This document shows positions 48,796 through 64,000 of a stretch of 64,000 bases of DNA, piece by piece. This stretch comes from Lunularia cruciata (Eukaryota; Streptophyta; Marchantiopsida; Lunulariales; Lunulariaceae), in NCBI GenBank assembly GCA_948567375.1, contig OX419759.1, positions 4,379,303-4,443,302 of the forward strand, in the 5' to 3' direction. The notes below the pieces were generated by a model. The model was not told the DNA's origin, made no database searches, and worked only from the letters and a program-made list of their open reading frames with translations. Each line of letters begins with the position of its first letter. Position 1 is the stretch's first letter. A program made the translations under genes and the position numbers.

Positions 48796-48823
48796 ACTCA
48801 AAAGTGGTCTCCCACTTTTGAGT
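48796..48823. repeat. Short perfect hairpin, 12-base arms
   Basis: ACTCAAAAGTGG, a four-base TCTC loop, then CCACTTTTGAGT, about 400 bases upstream of the J-domain gene. Confidence 0.9.
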
Positions 48824-49055
48824 GTCAAATACCGGCACTTCATTAATGGTCTAGATCCGTTTCATACACAACTGAGGCACCTTAGTTTGCGCGCAGCCCG
48901 TTGGCAAACTTGGAGACAGGGAAGTAGAATCATCCATCCCAAAGAGAAGCCAAATAGAAACTGCTGGGATCTGGCAACACACAGCGAAGTAGGAATCAGA
49001 ACATTCCAGCACGTATATCTAACTTGTGGACGAGAATGACATACAAATTTGAGCA

Positions 49056-49091
49056 ATGCTTACCTCCCAAACGGGGAGGGGAGGTAAGCAT
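49056..49091. repeat. Short perfect hairpin, 13-base arms
   Basis: ATGCTTACCTCCC, a ten-base loop, then GGGAGGTAAGCAT. It lies about 130 bases upstream of the J-domain start codon and so may be in its leader or promoter. Confidence 0.9.
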
Positions 49092-49221
49092 GGGTCAAAG
49101 TTTCTTATTCACCAGATGAACCGCAGGTATCTCGGGGCCAGGAACTTGTAACTGAAAAGGACAATGTCCAAGTGAAAGTCCGTATCAAAAAGGTGCGGGA
49201 AGAAGAGGAACAGAAGGATTT

Positions 49222-50412
49222 ATGGATTTTATTTACGATATTCTCGATGAACTATCTGGAAATTCCTCGGCAGCTCCTCAATCAACAGCAGACGAGAATG
49301 GGCGTGAAAATCCTTCGAGCGAAAGCCGGGAAGAAAATGCAACCAGAGAAAGAGGAGCAGAAAGTAGCACAGAATATCCGTTCTTCACTTTAAGTGAAGA
49401 TAATCATGATGCGTCTGGAGCGGGATCACGCAGATGGGAAAGGCACAAGAAAGACGTGCAAGGGGAATATTCCAACGACGATAATCCTGCTCAAAACAAA
49501 AAGATTTCCAAAACTCTGGAGAATCTTGCACCGAAAGAGGGATGGCTGAATTTAGACGACCTCGACTTGAAGACGGAACCTTCAGGGTTTCCACCACCTT
49601 CTCGGGCGCCACCCGCTCGAGGAGATGGCGCAGGAACCTCTACGTCAGGGCACGAGCACGCAGAGGGTGTAACCACCACAACACCTGCCAAAATGAAAGA
49701 GCAGTTTTTTGAACAGGTCACAGTTCGTAGAAGGATTAGTTACGAATTAGTAGAGGAGGATGTCTATGGGAATGAAGAAGGAACTCAACCCCCAGATTTG
49801 ATCGACATTTCTACCGTGCACTTCGACGCAGAAAAGGAGACAATTGGTGCAGAGACTAGCCGAAATGCAGAGAAACAGATCCGAAAGGTGTACAAAGCGA
49901 TTGAGGAAGATTTGACAGCACTTTTTGGTGAAGCAAGAGAGGCGAGAGAAGCAAGAGAAGGAAGAGATCCAGCGACTAGCACAGCTGCTGGTTCAAGTTC
50001 TCCTATCAATCGTTGTAATAATGATAGTGGCGGGACGGCATCGAAAGGAGTTGCGGAGATGAAAAAGCGAGATCAGGAGCGTCAGCATGAGATGGACGAA
50101 ATGGAGAAAGCTGCAGACCAACTCGAAGACGAGATTAAGAAATGGTCAGCTGGTAAGGAGGGCAATCTCAGAGCTTTACTTTCGTCTCTCCAGACTGTAC
50201 TCGGACCTGAGTCAGGATGGAAGCCCGTGTCACTGCAAGATCTCCTGAACTCAACTTCTGTGAGGAAGCAGTACAAGAAAGCCACACTTCTCGTGCATCC
50301 AGACAAGCTTCAGCAGAAGAAAGCTTCGCCTCAGCAGAAATATGTTGCAGAAAAAGTTTTCAGCCTTCTTAAAGACGCATCTAAAAGATTCAATACTGAC
50401 GAGCCTTTCTGA
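49222..50412 (+). CDS. Auxilin/JAC1-type J-domain protein, intronless (396 aa)
   Basis: The C-terminal 110 residues form an auxilin-family J domain: EIKKWSAGKEGNLRALLSSL, GWKPVSLQDLL, the LVHPDKLQQ motif with the Hsp70-activating HPD at 359-361, and KYVAEKVFSLLKDASKRFN at the end. In plants this family includes auxilin-like uncoating factors of clathrin vesicles and JAC1, needed for chloroplast photorelocation; LHPDKLQQ-type wording resembles JAC1, but I cannot separate the two. Residues 1-270 are acidic, Ser/Glu/Arg-rich and look disordered, with an ARE-repeat near 235-245. The start is the first ATG after an in-frame stop upstream. It is shorter than many auxilins and has no intron. An upstream exon cannot be excluded. 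Confidence 0.9.
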   Translation: MDFIYDILDELSGNSSAAPQSTADENGRENPSSESREENATRERGAESSTEYPFFTLSEDNHDASGAGSRRWERHKKDVQGEYSNDDNPAQNKKISKTLENLAPKEGWLNLDDLDLKTEPSGFPPPSRAPPARGDGAGTSTSGHEHAEGVTTTTPAKMKEQFFEQVTVRRRISYELVEEDVYGNEEGTQPPDLIDISTVHFDAEKETIGAETSRNAEKQIRKVYKAIEEDLTALFGEAREAREAREGRDPATSTAAGSSSPINRCNNDSGGTASKGVAEMKKRDQERQHEMDEMEKAADQLEDEIKKWSAGKEGNLRALLSSLQTVLGPESGWKPVSLQDLLNSTSVRKQYKKATLLVHPDKLQQKKASPQQKYVAEKVFSLLKDASKRFNTDEPF

Positions 50413-51761
50413 CTATGTATGAATCCTCCTATACGATACGACATAATCATAACTTTCTGTTCTACTGTACGGTAATGAAAAGTCCAACCATTTCGTGGTA
50501 CGGCTGAAGGGCTGGATGAATGCCCTGCGGAACATGACTTTCTTGGTCTTCAGAAGCACCGCAACCTGAATGAGGCTGGGCAATCAGCTGTTTGATACAC
50601 CAATGGTGATACACACAAAGACGATACCATGTGATTACAGAGAGTATCTATGAAAGAAAGAAACGACTGAGGGAAGAAGGTGCGAGCGCAGCTCCTCGTC
50701 ATCTTTCTGGGTTACCAAGCTCTGAGTAGCTTCACTCCGAACATAATCAGCTTGGACAGAACTAGCAAATCTCTATATCCCGCTGCCACGTTGATCCTAG
50801 TACAAGCGAGGTACAGGTCAGACGAGAGTAAGGTCAAGATACTCTTCATCGTAGGCTAAACACAAAACTGACGTCCAACAACACAGTGACAAAAATAGAG
50901 CAGAGGTTAGACAAGGAAGATCTAGGACAGTGACAAAGTACAGCCAGAGAAGTGGCAAGAAAGACTCGTGATATTCGTTTGTCGTTCCCATAATTCTTGA
51001 TGCAAATGGCGAGGAACATAGAAAAAATTTCGAACTCCCAGCGCCATCATAACAAACATATCATGTCACTAAGCCTTCTTCACTATGATCATCCTGATAT
51101 TAACGGGCATTGCTAAGTTCTAGCTGCAAACAGCTGCGAGCCAATGACATCCTCAAGTCATTGCAGTCGGCAAGACCTCCAGACATAGGCTTCACGTTGA
51201 GTGCAAAAGAGATTTTCAGATGATGCAAGAAATCGGCATATGAATATCATAATTCACTTTTTGATTGGAGACAAGGTCAGTAGAAGAAACGCAAAGTTTC
51301 CCACTCTTGATCAAAGAGGGATGTCCGTTCTCGAAAAAAATTAAGAAATAAAAGTACAGAAATGTCCTAAATAGTTTCCGCTGAATATGAACCTTTCCGC
51401 CGATTGCTTTCCCTCTAACTACAGCAAAATGCTACGATGCAGCTCCACAAATGCCCCTCCACTACTCTTCAACATGCCGGATCTACAAAAGCTGAACTAC
51501 TCTGGAAAATCATCATTTTGAAATAAAGTCCTCAACGGTAGAGCATTATACGTTGCACTTATGGAAGTCAAACAGAAACAGGGATCAGTGACGATCATAT
51601 CCATCGGACTTATCTTCAAGTCCCATCTTCACCATCGGTACATTATAGTGGAGAGTTCCATTCCAGATGATAACTAGCCTGCTGTTTGGCTACGAATCAC
51701 ACTATTGACTTCCAGAGGCAATTGTCAACACTATTTACTACAGATAATGATGTATCTTGTC
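50413..51761. other. Convergent 3' region between J-protein and threonine synthase genes
   Basis: The two genes point towards each other, so both 3' UTRs lie here. I see no gene. Composition is moderate, with no long open frame. Confidence 0.6.
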
Positions 51762-55604
<3,843 letters not shown>

Positions 55605-55738
55605 ATGGAGGATCAGGACACTAAATCTCGGTCAGATAGATTGAGCTGCGCGAGAAGCTACACGGATTTTCATCTTCTTGAGAAATCCGGGTTTTCTGAC
55701 CCATTGAATCAGGGATGAGGAGTTCAATCTGTTTCTGA
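55605..55738 (+). other. Two overlapping upstream ORFs before the 917-aa gene
   Basis: An ATG at 55605 opens a 37-codon frame ending in a TGA at 55716-55718. Its stop overlaps the next start as ATGA: the second ATG at 55715 opens 7 codons and stops at 55738, 20 bases before the main ATG at 55758. This stop/restart layout suggests translational control, if the leader is not spliced here. Confidence 0.5.
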
Positions 55739-55757
55739 GGGAGAACTTAATGCACAA

Positions 55758-58700
55758 ATGGAGCCAATTTTGCTGGAAGATTGGTTACGAGTGGCGAGCT
55801 CTTCCTCCTCATCGTCGCCTCCCACACCATCGGCCACTCAATCCACTCCAGAATCTGCAGCCAATTCTGTCGTCCATGCATGGGCTGAGATCCGAGCCTG
55901 TGTACAGCAAAAATCTTTGACAGATTCTCAGCGTGCAGCTCTGGAGCTTCTGTTCCGGCATAGGCGGTCTCTTCACTATGCCGACTCTCAGGTCAAGCTT
56001 CTTCTAGCCTTAATGGCAGAGGTGAATTGCAGTGATACAGGGTTACTGGGTTTTGCTCGGAGGTTTGCAGTTTTAGGAGTCTTGGCATGGGTTAGAAAAT
56101 GCTATATAGGAACAGCTATAAACCCTAGTGCTTTGAGGCAAGCTCCGGAACAGCTTGCTACGGTGGTGCAGTATGTAAGAAAGGCTATGGAGGAACGCCC
56201 TGTTTCAAACGGGTACATTTGTGAGGGAATTCTTCTTTTGGGTACTGTGAGCACCTTGGGAATTGTCCCACCAGATTTGAAAAATGAGTGTTGCAGTATA
56301 GTTGCAACGGAGTTTGCTAGTAGGAAGAGTTTGATTATTAAGGGGCCAGTCGCTGATGCCCTTGCTGGGGCTGGATATTGTCTGACTGTCTGTTCAGAAG
56401 AACATCTTATTCCAATTTTCAGGCCTATGTTGGAGTTATGGAATAATGTCTACTCTGATGCAAGGGAGATTAATCTTCCTCCTTCAATATTCACAAGTGG
56501 GACAGATGTTGTACGGTTTGAAAACGGTCCTCTTGGGGAATATCCTCCTCTGAAGGATGTTGTAATGCTTCTACATTTGACGGACTACCTGGGCTCCTCG
56601 TTTTCCTCAAGACAGAGATTTAACCATGGCAGAACGACTGAATTGGAGTTTCTACGTGATGAGCTGTTAAGGTTACCTGGCCCTGTGACCGGGCCTGCAG
56701 TCCAGTGTTCCACCATAATGGCTGCGTGTGGTTTACTACGAAGTCTGTATAGATGGGCTCAAGGAATCTATAAGAAGGACGTATCAACTCCTCTTGATCA
56801 CAAGCTTCTTGCAATTATTTCTACTTTAGAGGGGGTTGTTACTAAAAGCTGTGATCTGGTGATAGCTCCCAATGTCAGTATGTCCAGCTTTGGATCAAGT
56901 GTTGTTCATGGAGGAACTTATGCAGACGGTGTATTTCGCCAGACAGCGAGCTTACACCTTTTAAGATGCATTGCTGTGGCTGTGTCACGCTGTCGAGGTT
57001 TCCCTTCTCATCACGGCGTCCTACGGTGTTTAGTTCTGTGCATCTTCGATGATGTCCTTAACTTGGACTCTGTGTACTCTGCTTACCTTGCTGAAGTTAT
57101 GAATGGCCTGAGACAAAAGTTAAATTATTCCACACAAGAAGGGAGGAATGCAGACGACCTTGATGCTGTGTTGGTAGCTTTCCAAATACACACTGAAAGT
57201 TTTGTATTCCAAGAAGTGGGAGCTTTAGCCAGAGCTATGTGTGAGCAGTATGCAAGAAGCAGTAAGAACCAGCAACGTCAAACTGAGCAATTCGTCTGGG
57301 AGTTTGCGAGGAACTTGTACAGAAGGCATCGGGTCTTTGCTGCGACCTCTGGGAAAGAACCAAGTGACGCTGGTATAGCACCTTACGCCCGAACCATGGA
57401 GAAATTTCACGAGGCTGTCTTTCTGGCAGTAGTTGTGTTCTTCAACACTGCAGTGAGACAGAACAGTGCATCTAATGAACGGGCTCAGATTGAGTTGTCT
57501 GCTTTGGCACTGGATTCATTTTCATGTGTTGAGTACTTTCGACACCTGCAGTTGAGGGAATACATCGAAGTGATAAAAACCGCCCTCTCTCGAATATCTG
57601 ATTCTGAATTTGGATCAGTTGCCTTTGCTAAAATGTTTCCAGCTTATCACGACCTCATTCAGCGCCCTGGTACTTTCTCCACATCTTTTATCAAGTCAAT
57701 TCGTTTGTGCTTAAGCTGTCTAAGTCTTAGTAGACTTGAAAACGTGGATCCTACCAGTTGACCGTCTTTAGTGTCAAGCATAGCAGAACTTCTGATGATA
57801 TCATATTAGAACAGTAGTTAAGTCAGTTCACGCCTCTTAAATGGTGTATATGACGGATGATAAAGTGGCGGATAGGATTTTATTGTGCCTGAAATACCAT
57901 CGCTCGTTTTCTTTGATGTGAAGAAGTTTCCTTGCTCATAAAATTCTGGGACTTGGTCAAGCCTTCGTGCAGGTCCAGCAGATGTCAGTCTGACCTACTA
58001 CTGGGATCAGGATGAAGTTCAGTCATCACGGATTCTTTTCTACTTCAGAGTGCTACCTTTATGCCTGGACAAAATGCCCGACGGAACATTTGCCGAAAGA
58101 ATAGCGCCAGTTCAGTTTCTGTATCCTCATTCACCTGATCTTGCGTTGCGCTTTGGGACATTCACGTTTAAAACACAGTCGATCTTTGCCAATGCTATCT
58201 TTGATGTCTGTCTTTTGCAACTTGATCTTTAACTGTTTAAACATCTCTCCGTATAGCACATTCAAAATGTAGTATGCTCCTCTAGACAAGAACGTCATTA
58301 ACGTTTTTAACCATAACTTGGGAGCGTACTGCAAATTGGCCAGTGTCCAAATTTTGAAAAGAGTTTCTCTTGACAGACAATAATTCCAGATACCTTCAAC
58401 ATCCATCGGAGGCTATGACGAAAGCCACACACGCATTATTTGGGGCATTTTTGTCTTCAGGCGTTAGGACTGATTCATCACTTAACATAAGAAAGTCGCA
58501 GCCTTCTGAGTTTAAGGTTGAAATGGGACTAAGAGAGCAACTTGTGGGTTATTACGCTCAGAGAGCTTTAGAGGTAATGTTGTCAATCCAAAACTGGTCC
58601 AATGGGCCGAATGTTTTCATCCTGTCTAGCTTGTCTAAAGTTCTTTTGACCGAAGGGAGCAGCTGGGCGTTTTCTTACTCAGAAAGCATATATTGGGTTC

Positions 58701-59756
58701 ATGGATGTCGGAGATGACTCAGTGAATCTTTGATTTCATCTCATCACGCATATGTTGTCAGATCCAGCCTACTTGTTCCGTGAAGAACGAATTCACAGGA
58801 TTTGAACCAATAAAGGTCTCCTCTGCTTTGGCACCTGCTTAAAGAGACGCTGTATGTAGTCTGATTCAACCACCCATGCCAAATCATGGGTATTATGATT
58901 GCTACCCTGTAGTAGTAAGATCTTCCGCTTCGGGCACTAAAAGAAAATATTTCGCACATTTGTGATGCAGCTGTATCCAGATACAACTCCATTCCAAGGG
59001 CTCGTCGCCGGCTTTGGTGCGTTAGCTCGACATTTGCCTTCAGGCAGCCCAGCAGTTGTGTATTGTATGACTTGCCTTGCAGAAAGAACAAAAGCCCTCT
59101 ACAGTAAAGATAAGCAAAACGGAGCTCCTCAAGGTCTTGAGCCTTCAACTCAACCAGCAGGAGATAGTGGTGGTCAGCGAGAAAGAGTGCCTCTAGAAAC
59201 CATGGGAGTTGCCCAGAAGCTTCAAGTTCTTCTACTACACCTGGTCTTGATCGTGGATTTACAGGTATGAACAGCAATCCTTATTCAAACGTTTTCACTT
59301 CTATAACTCATCTCTCCGGCTTGCTATCTCTCTTAAAGACAGGATCTAGGTCTCTGGAACTTATAGACTTGGCACAAAGAACCTTGTCGTTGATGATAGC
59401 TCAATGCAAGTACTTATTCCAACTTCTCACTTTTTCAGGAGTGGAAGAAGTAATATTTCTTTTAACTTAAGTTTTTATCAGACCACGTCAAACTGCGCAG
59501 TTTGAGAACTTTCTTACGAAGCTTTTTGGTTTGCTGTCAGGTATTACCTGAGGTTCTCAAGCTGATTGCCAATCTTATAATGGGACTGCCCCTGCACCAT
59601 CGAACTGTCGCCTTGGCAGAAGTTTACGATATAGTTGCCAGCAGCGACGACTACACTCGAAAACCTGTTATTGTTCCGTGGCTGCAAACCCTTTCCTTCT
59701 TGCTCTTCAACAGTCAGCAGAAAGTCAAGAATACAAGCACGCCTAAAGATGGATGA
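55758..59756 (+). CDS. Conserved plant helical-repeat protein of unknown function (5 exons, 917 aa)
   Basis: Exons are 55758-57669, 57973-58120, 58390-58573, 58971-59264 and 59541-59756; every junction keeps phase. From memory the sequence resembles the Arabidopsis AT1G73970 family, sometimes labelled obscurin-like; I could not check this. The protein is rich in leucine and alanine helices throughout, suggesting an ARM/HEAT-like solenoid, with a Ser-rich tract at residues 13-32. Recognisable blocks are YYWDQDEVQSSRILFYFRV (exon 2), HPSEAMTKATHALFGAFLSS (exon 3), PFQGLVAGFGALARHLPSGS (exon 4) and RKPVIVPWLQTLSFLL at the end. There is no signal peptide or obvious membrane span. Reading exon 1 through to the stop at 57761 would give a truncated 667-residue protein. 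Confidence 0.88.
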
Positions 59757-60731
59757 TACAGAGCTCGAGACCTGTCTGTCAAAGACAGGTCATGTTGTGT
59801 AATGAACATGGCGGGGTTACCCATCGAGAGAGCTGAAAGTCCAGTGATTGAAAATTGTTGTGTACCACCAAAAACGTCTTACAGATCATATACGGACTGT
59901 ACCAGACAGCAAAGACTGAGAACTATTAGGGGGAGATTGGGATGGTAGACTTTACCAGGTGATCCGAAGAGGACACCTGCGTTGTTGGAAAAATGGGGAG
60001 TTCGTCCTTCACGAGTACAAATGCAGGAGTGTCGAAAGATTCCACCATTCTGGATACATCACGATTTTCGAGTGGAGAGTAATGTTTTTGGCGGCTGGTT
60101 GTAGGTCCACTAGAACCCAGAGTCTTATACAAAATGTTTAGTATAAAAGCGGTCTTTCCCATGTGATATTTAGTTTTGCCAATATCTCTCTCAAAATGTG
60201 TCTTGATTGAATGTGATACGAAGGTCCGTTCACAAGCTGTAGAGAGAACGTCAACGGATGATGTGGCTACGGGGACAGCATGACATTAACTACGTAACCA
60301 CACTGCTTCAACATACACATCTTGACAGAGCGGTTCTGTGCACGGCTTCTGTTCCCATTGCTCAAATATCTTCACTTGCTGAGGAAGGCTGGTGGAGAGC
60401 GTGAAAAACAAACATTTGGATCGAGTACATTACGCTCACAATTTGATGCCAAACTGGTTACGTTGCCCAGCCCCGATCTACCCAACTCTTAGATATGACT
60501 TTAGGGAATCAGATGTAAATCTTTATTGAATAGTATTGGTCATATCTTCGTTCTAAACTTTTTCTAGGTTTGAAGTAGCAATACAATGTGTACAGGATCC
60601 TTCAAGCAAAACTGGACGTGGTAACCTTCTCTGCCGTCTCAGATATTTTAGTGCCTTATATTTGCGTGATGGCAACAGGCAAACTCGGAGAACTTACTAA
60701 GCCTTTTAAGCACAAAGTGCATGGAAGAAAC
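59757..60731. other. Convergent 3' region before BSD2
   Basis: Holds the 3' ends of the plus-strand 917-aa gene and of minus-strand BSD2. A hairpin lies just after the stop codon at 59769-59791. A 78-codon minus-strand frame at 60162-59926 is not recognisable and I do not call it. Confidence 0.6.
59769..59791. repeat. Short hairpin just after the 917-aa gene
   Basis: GACCTGTCT, a five-base loop, then AGACAGGTC. It starts 13 bases after the stop codon and would fold in the 3' UTR. Confidence 0.85.
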
Positions 60732-62127
60732 TTAATCATCTTGAGTATTCATAAAGCCACCAAGAAAGCCAGCTCCGTTGCAGCTTCCGCAAAGAATCTG
60801 CTTCTTCCCTCTGCATATTGCCAAACAGCTCTTCAGTATTGGAATTGAACAGTGAGACCAGTCACACAGTACTATCAAACATCATGTACTATGACGAAAC
60901 GGACGAGGATGAGGAAATAGTATCGGGCTCCAGTTTTACAAGTTTGAAATTACAGCATCCTATCAACTGACAGTGTTCTACCTCTACGAGCAATGCAAAT
61001 GTGGAAACTTTGATCTCGTATTGGCCTAACTTTAGCAAGGTAAGGGATCATCGAACCAAGGCAAAGATAGCGTTAAGGAAAATTCTTATTGAGATCTTTC
61101 TTTAAGGACTGTTGAAGTAAATGTAGAGGTGTTCTTGCAACAACGATGAAATGCGGACTACACTCCCAGTGGCGTCCAAAGCGAAAACGGAGTATTAACT
61201 GCACTGAAAATGTCACAGCTAAGTCTCCTCTTCTAAATACTCGCAAAATACTCGCAGTGGGGGCTTTGTCATCTCGTCCTGCACTAATATTTGGCTCTAA
61301 ATGCCTACTTTCTCATCACTTCCATTCTTCCCTTGTGACTCTAATCGTGCCCTGAGCAAATACTTTTGTGCTGGTGGAGCTGCTTACAAGCGAAAAGTGA
61401 GGTGAAAAGCAATGAGCGGAATGAAAACTTGCCTGCATAGCCAGCAGATGGTGCCCGCCTTAAAACGTCCATTGAAATGATCAACCGAGTTGATGCCCTC
61501 ACCTAGGCATTGGGTGCATTGGATAGCGCCTGCATTGATACCAAAAATTGTTACAAGAAAACTCAAACCATGTCAACACCACAAAGCAATCTCCTCAGCA
61601 CCACAACCGAGAGAACCCCACCGCTCAGCAAATTCAATCAAGCACCACATCCACCAGCCCCGTTCAGAAAATTCCCAACTCAGACAACAAACTCACCATT
61701 TCCTTCACAATCCTTGCAGAGAATGCTCTTAGTAGGCGCTTGCCCCTCGGCAGGTTCTGGAAGGGCCTGCAACCAAAATCACGGAGTCATCAACTCCACC
61801 TATCCATAAATCCCAGCACTCTGTCCAACTCACAAAACCTCGGCATTCTCCAAACACCCAGAAGCGGCGGCAGCGCGGAAATCGGTAGCAACAAACAGGA
61901 ATTCAACACAAACGAACCTGGCAGCAAGAATGTCTGTGCGTCAACCGGGAGGAAAAGCTGGACGATGGAGCGGCAGCGCAGCTTCCAGTGCTGGAGATGG
62001 AAATAGGCCGCATCAGAGGAGCTGCGGTGACGGAGCTGGTGGTCGCATCTCTGCAGCAGCAACGGGCGGGTAATCCTGATGGGGACGCGAACCCAACGGC
62101 AGGAATCAACTGCATGAGTGTCGCCAT
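60732..62127 (-). CDS. BSD2: BSD2-type chloroplast zinc-finger chaperone (4 exons, 151 aa)
   Basis: BSD2 (bundle sheath defective 2) is a stromal DnaJ-type zinc-finger protein that holds Rubisco large subunits late in assembly. Exons on the minus strand are 62127-61918, 61766-61697, 61529-61433 and 60810-60732; all junctions keep phase. Residues 1-70 look like a Ser/Ala-rich transit peptide. Four CxxC pairs follow: CKDC (87-90), CTQC (98-101), CWLC (122-125) and CGSC (133-136). The BSD2-specific DHFNGRFKAGTICWLCRGKK block and the CNGAGFLGGF end are both present. Intron 3 is a GC-AG intron. An in-frame upstream ATG at 62304 would add 59 residues; I prefer MATLM because it starts a typical transit peptide. 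The exons are too short to stand out as open frames. Confidence 0.95.
60811..61432 (-). other. GC-AG intron of BSD2 (intron 3)
   Basis: On the minus strand the donor reads TGCAG|GCAAGT and the acceptor ATATGCAG|AGGG. Splicing here joins CWLC to RGKKQILCGSC, which matches the family exactly. No GT donor nearby gives this join. Confidence 0.9.
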
Positions 62128-64000
62128 AGCTTGAAATTCGAAGAACTGTCTGTTTGGTGTCGAGAGAGAGATAATAAGATAGTGAGAAGCGAGTTTGAAA
62201 GGGAAGTTCCCTTCTGCTGAAGAGAAGAGGTGAAGTTCTCTTCTCTTGGTCGGTCCGTCGTTCATTATCCTCTGCAAGGACGAACGGATATAACTTCCGT
62301 TCACGCGGGCGGTAGGGAATCTTCATCCACACTAGGGGATTCGGCGTTTGTACAGTTCTCGGCATGGAAACAAACTGCTCCTCGTGCGGATTGCGTCGGG
62401 GTTATGTCTAGAGCGACTACGTTCAACTCTCACTTGGTCGTGGTTGTAGTCTGGTAGCCATTAGTCGGGAGATTTTCTCGGGCGCCTGTCCAAATGCTAA
62501 ACCGGCCAAATAATGACACGACCGGTTTCATTGTTTATACCAGATTTCCCATGAGAATATTCTCGGTACTTTGGGGGTGAACTGTAGAAATTTTACAGGT
62601 TTCATTCCCAGACATGATCCTCGCTGATCTTGGGGATATTTACAACTGGGGCTTGGATCCGTTTCACCACAGGTAGTGCCTATTGGAAAACGGTTGGTAA
62701 GGTGAGTAGGGAGGATGAACATGTCTAGTACTACCATGTGCAGTTTGGATTCGAAATGGAATCAGATGCGAATTGTCTTATTGGCAGAACTAATGTTTTC
62801 ATGCAAACTAATTCTTCTTCATATGAATGTAGGAATAGCATTTTGATGACCACTTTCAATTGACAAAGAAGTTGGACAAGTAGTCCTTTCTTACCTTCTT
62901 CTTTTTACCTTAATATTTTTGCCCATCTCTCCGGTAGAATTACTAAAACACAATAGGGGGTTTAGATTTCAAAAATTTTAATTTTTTACGTAAGGGCAGA
63001 GTTTAGAGGTCGGTAAATTTTCTTATGGGTACCTTCAAAATTGTGTGTCCGCAAATGAAAACTCCCGTAAATCTAGTCACGGGTATTGAAATAGTTTTTA
63101 CGAGCGAGAGTGGTTCCGTGTCATAAATCCAGATATTCATTAGTGATCATTTACTGGGAGTATTAGATTAGAGGAAATGTCAATGCTAACTAATCATATA
63201 CTCCCAAGTGAATTTGAGGACTAAAGTAATGAAGTCTCGCGAGTGTTTGATTTTTTTTTTGAAAATCTTCCCTTTTCTTTCTTGTCGTGGTGAGCATATG
63301 TTGAAATTATGTCGTCTTTCCCAAATACTCAAGCACTAGTGAATGGACACTAGTGAAGCACTAGAAGCAAGAGAAAGGTGTTGGATAGTTGAGATTCAAG
63401 CATTGAAGGCAACAAAAATGAAAAAGCATCATAGAAAAGTAGAGGTGGAGAATAGATTCAGAATTGCGAAAATGAAGTCTAAAGTAGACAAAATTAGAAA
63501 CAATGAGAGAATGTAAAATCCAAGAGATTTTACTCTATGACACTCAAATTAAAATAACTAAGAAAGACACCAAAAGAAATCAAAGATATCATTACTACAA
63601 TGTAAGAGATAAATTCGGAGTCATACGGTGGTTCTAGTAGTAGTGTTGACCCTAATTTTTGAGTCCCATATTACACTCTTTGTGCAAGTTGGATTTAGAG
63701 TGTCCGCTAGTGAATGAGCGAGTGACAAAATAAATAATGTGTAAATGCACTTGCTATATAAAGTTAAATATTTTTTATTTGGATTTTTTATTTTTTATTA
63801 TATGGTAAGTTATTTATATGGTATGCAAGCGTCCATTATGTATTTATAATTCCATGTATATATGTTTGAAATGCAATAGCTTATTGCAAGATTGATCATT
63901 TTACTGGACAAATGCATATTAGTGCAAGTATCTCTTAGTTCTACTTAGATCATTTTTGGGAACTAAGTGGTTGTATTTCAAGTATTTTGAATCAATTTTC
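62128..64000. other. BSD2 leader and promoter, then AT-rich spacer
   Basis: About 62128-62350 is likely the BSD2 leader and promoter. The rest to the right edge becomes steadily more AT-rich, with no open frame that I can support. Repeated CACTAGTGAA-type words occur at 63335-63365. Confidence 0.6.

Larger units (their letters stand above)
45539..49221. other. AT-rich spacer, then moderate-GC sequence before the J-protein gene
   Basis: To about 47350 this is very AT-rich with an AATT run near 46472-46492 and a short direct repeat with AACCCAAGAATAATA-type blocks at 45553-45617. From 47400 to 49200 composition is more balanced and short open frames occur, but none is recognisable. Two hairpins lie at 48796-48823 and 49056-49091. 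Part of the last few hundred bases is probably leader of the J-protein gene. Confidence 0.55.

Noticed and set aside
57670-57761. Continuation of exon 1 to a stop, giving a 667-residue protein
   Set aside because: Splicing at 57669 joins conserved blocks in exons 2-5; the read-through tail is not conserved-looking.
59926-60162. 78-codon minus-strand frame
   Set aside because: No family motif, and it lies downstream of the BSD2 stop in 3' sequence.
61790-62365. 191-codon minus-strand open frame
   Set aside because: It overlaps BSD2 exon 1 in another phase and has no recognisable motif; the BSD2 frame has conserved CxxC motifs after splicing.

Overview
This window is nuclear DNA from a land plant. 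The evidence is intron-rich genes with GT-AG (two GC-AG) junctions, plant-type symplekin, an S-adenosylmethionine-regulated type of plastid threonine synthase, a DBP1-like PP2C, a chloroplast BSD2-type zinc-finger chaperone, and decayed Ty3/gypsy chromovirus elements in AT-rich spacers. A bryophyte, perhaps a liverwort, is my best guess from gene structure and divergence, but the sequence alone does not prove it.

Layout. 1-4943: ruins of at least three Ty3/gypsy pieces. One runs on the minus strand (gag, protease, RT, RNase H, with its 5' LTR at 3167-3593). A second minus-strand RT/RNase H scrap abuts that LTR. A plus-strand chromovirus tail has an integrase end, a chromodomain and an LTR at 4360-4943, so two related LTRs face each other. 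4944-9275: AT-rich spacer with a foldback repeat. 9276-21083: symplekin, 27 exons, 1423 residues. 21084-33700: long spacer with few supportable genes and one possible small secreted protein. 33780-38561: DBP1-like protein phosphatase 2C with a purine-rich leader and upstream ORFs. 38562-49221: AT-rich spacer with two tandem repeats and a perfect 339-bp inverted repeat. 49222-50412: intronless auxilin/JAC1-type J-domain protein. 51762-53429 (minus): threonine synthase, intronless. 55758-59756: a 917-residue conserved plant helical protein in five exons. 60732-62127 (minus): BSD2, in four short exons. 62128-64000: spacer.

The genes do not form a pathway. Symplekin acts in mRNA 3'-end formation, the PP2C in signalling, the J protein probably in clathrin uncoating or chloroplast movement, and threonine synthase and BSD2 in the plastid (amino acid synthesis, Rubisco assembly). 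The spliced models were built by hand, with reading phase checked at every junction. The most unusual features are the perfect inverted repeat at 44782-45538, the inverted LTR arrangement, the two GC-AG introns, and a scatter of short hairpins of unrelated sequence near genes.
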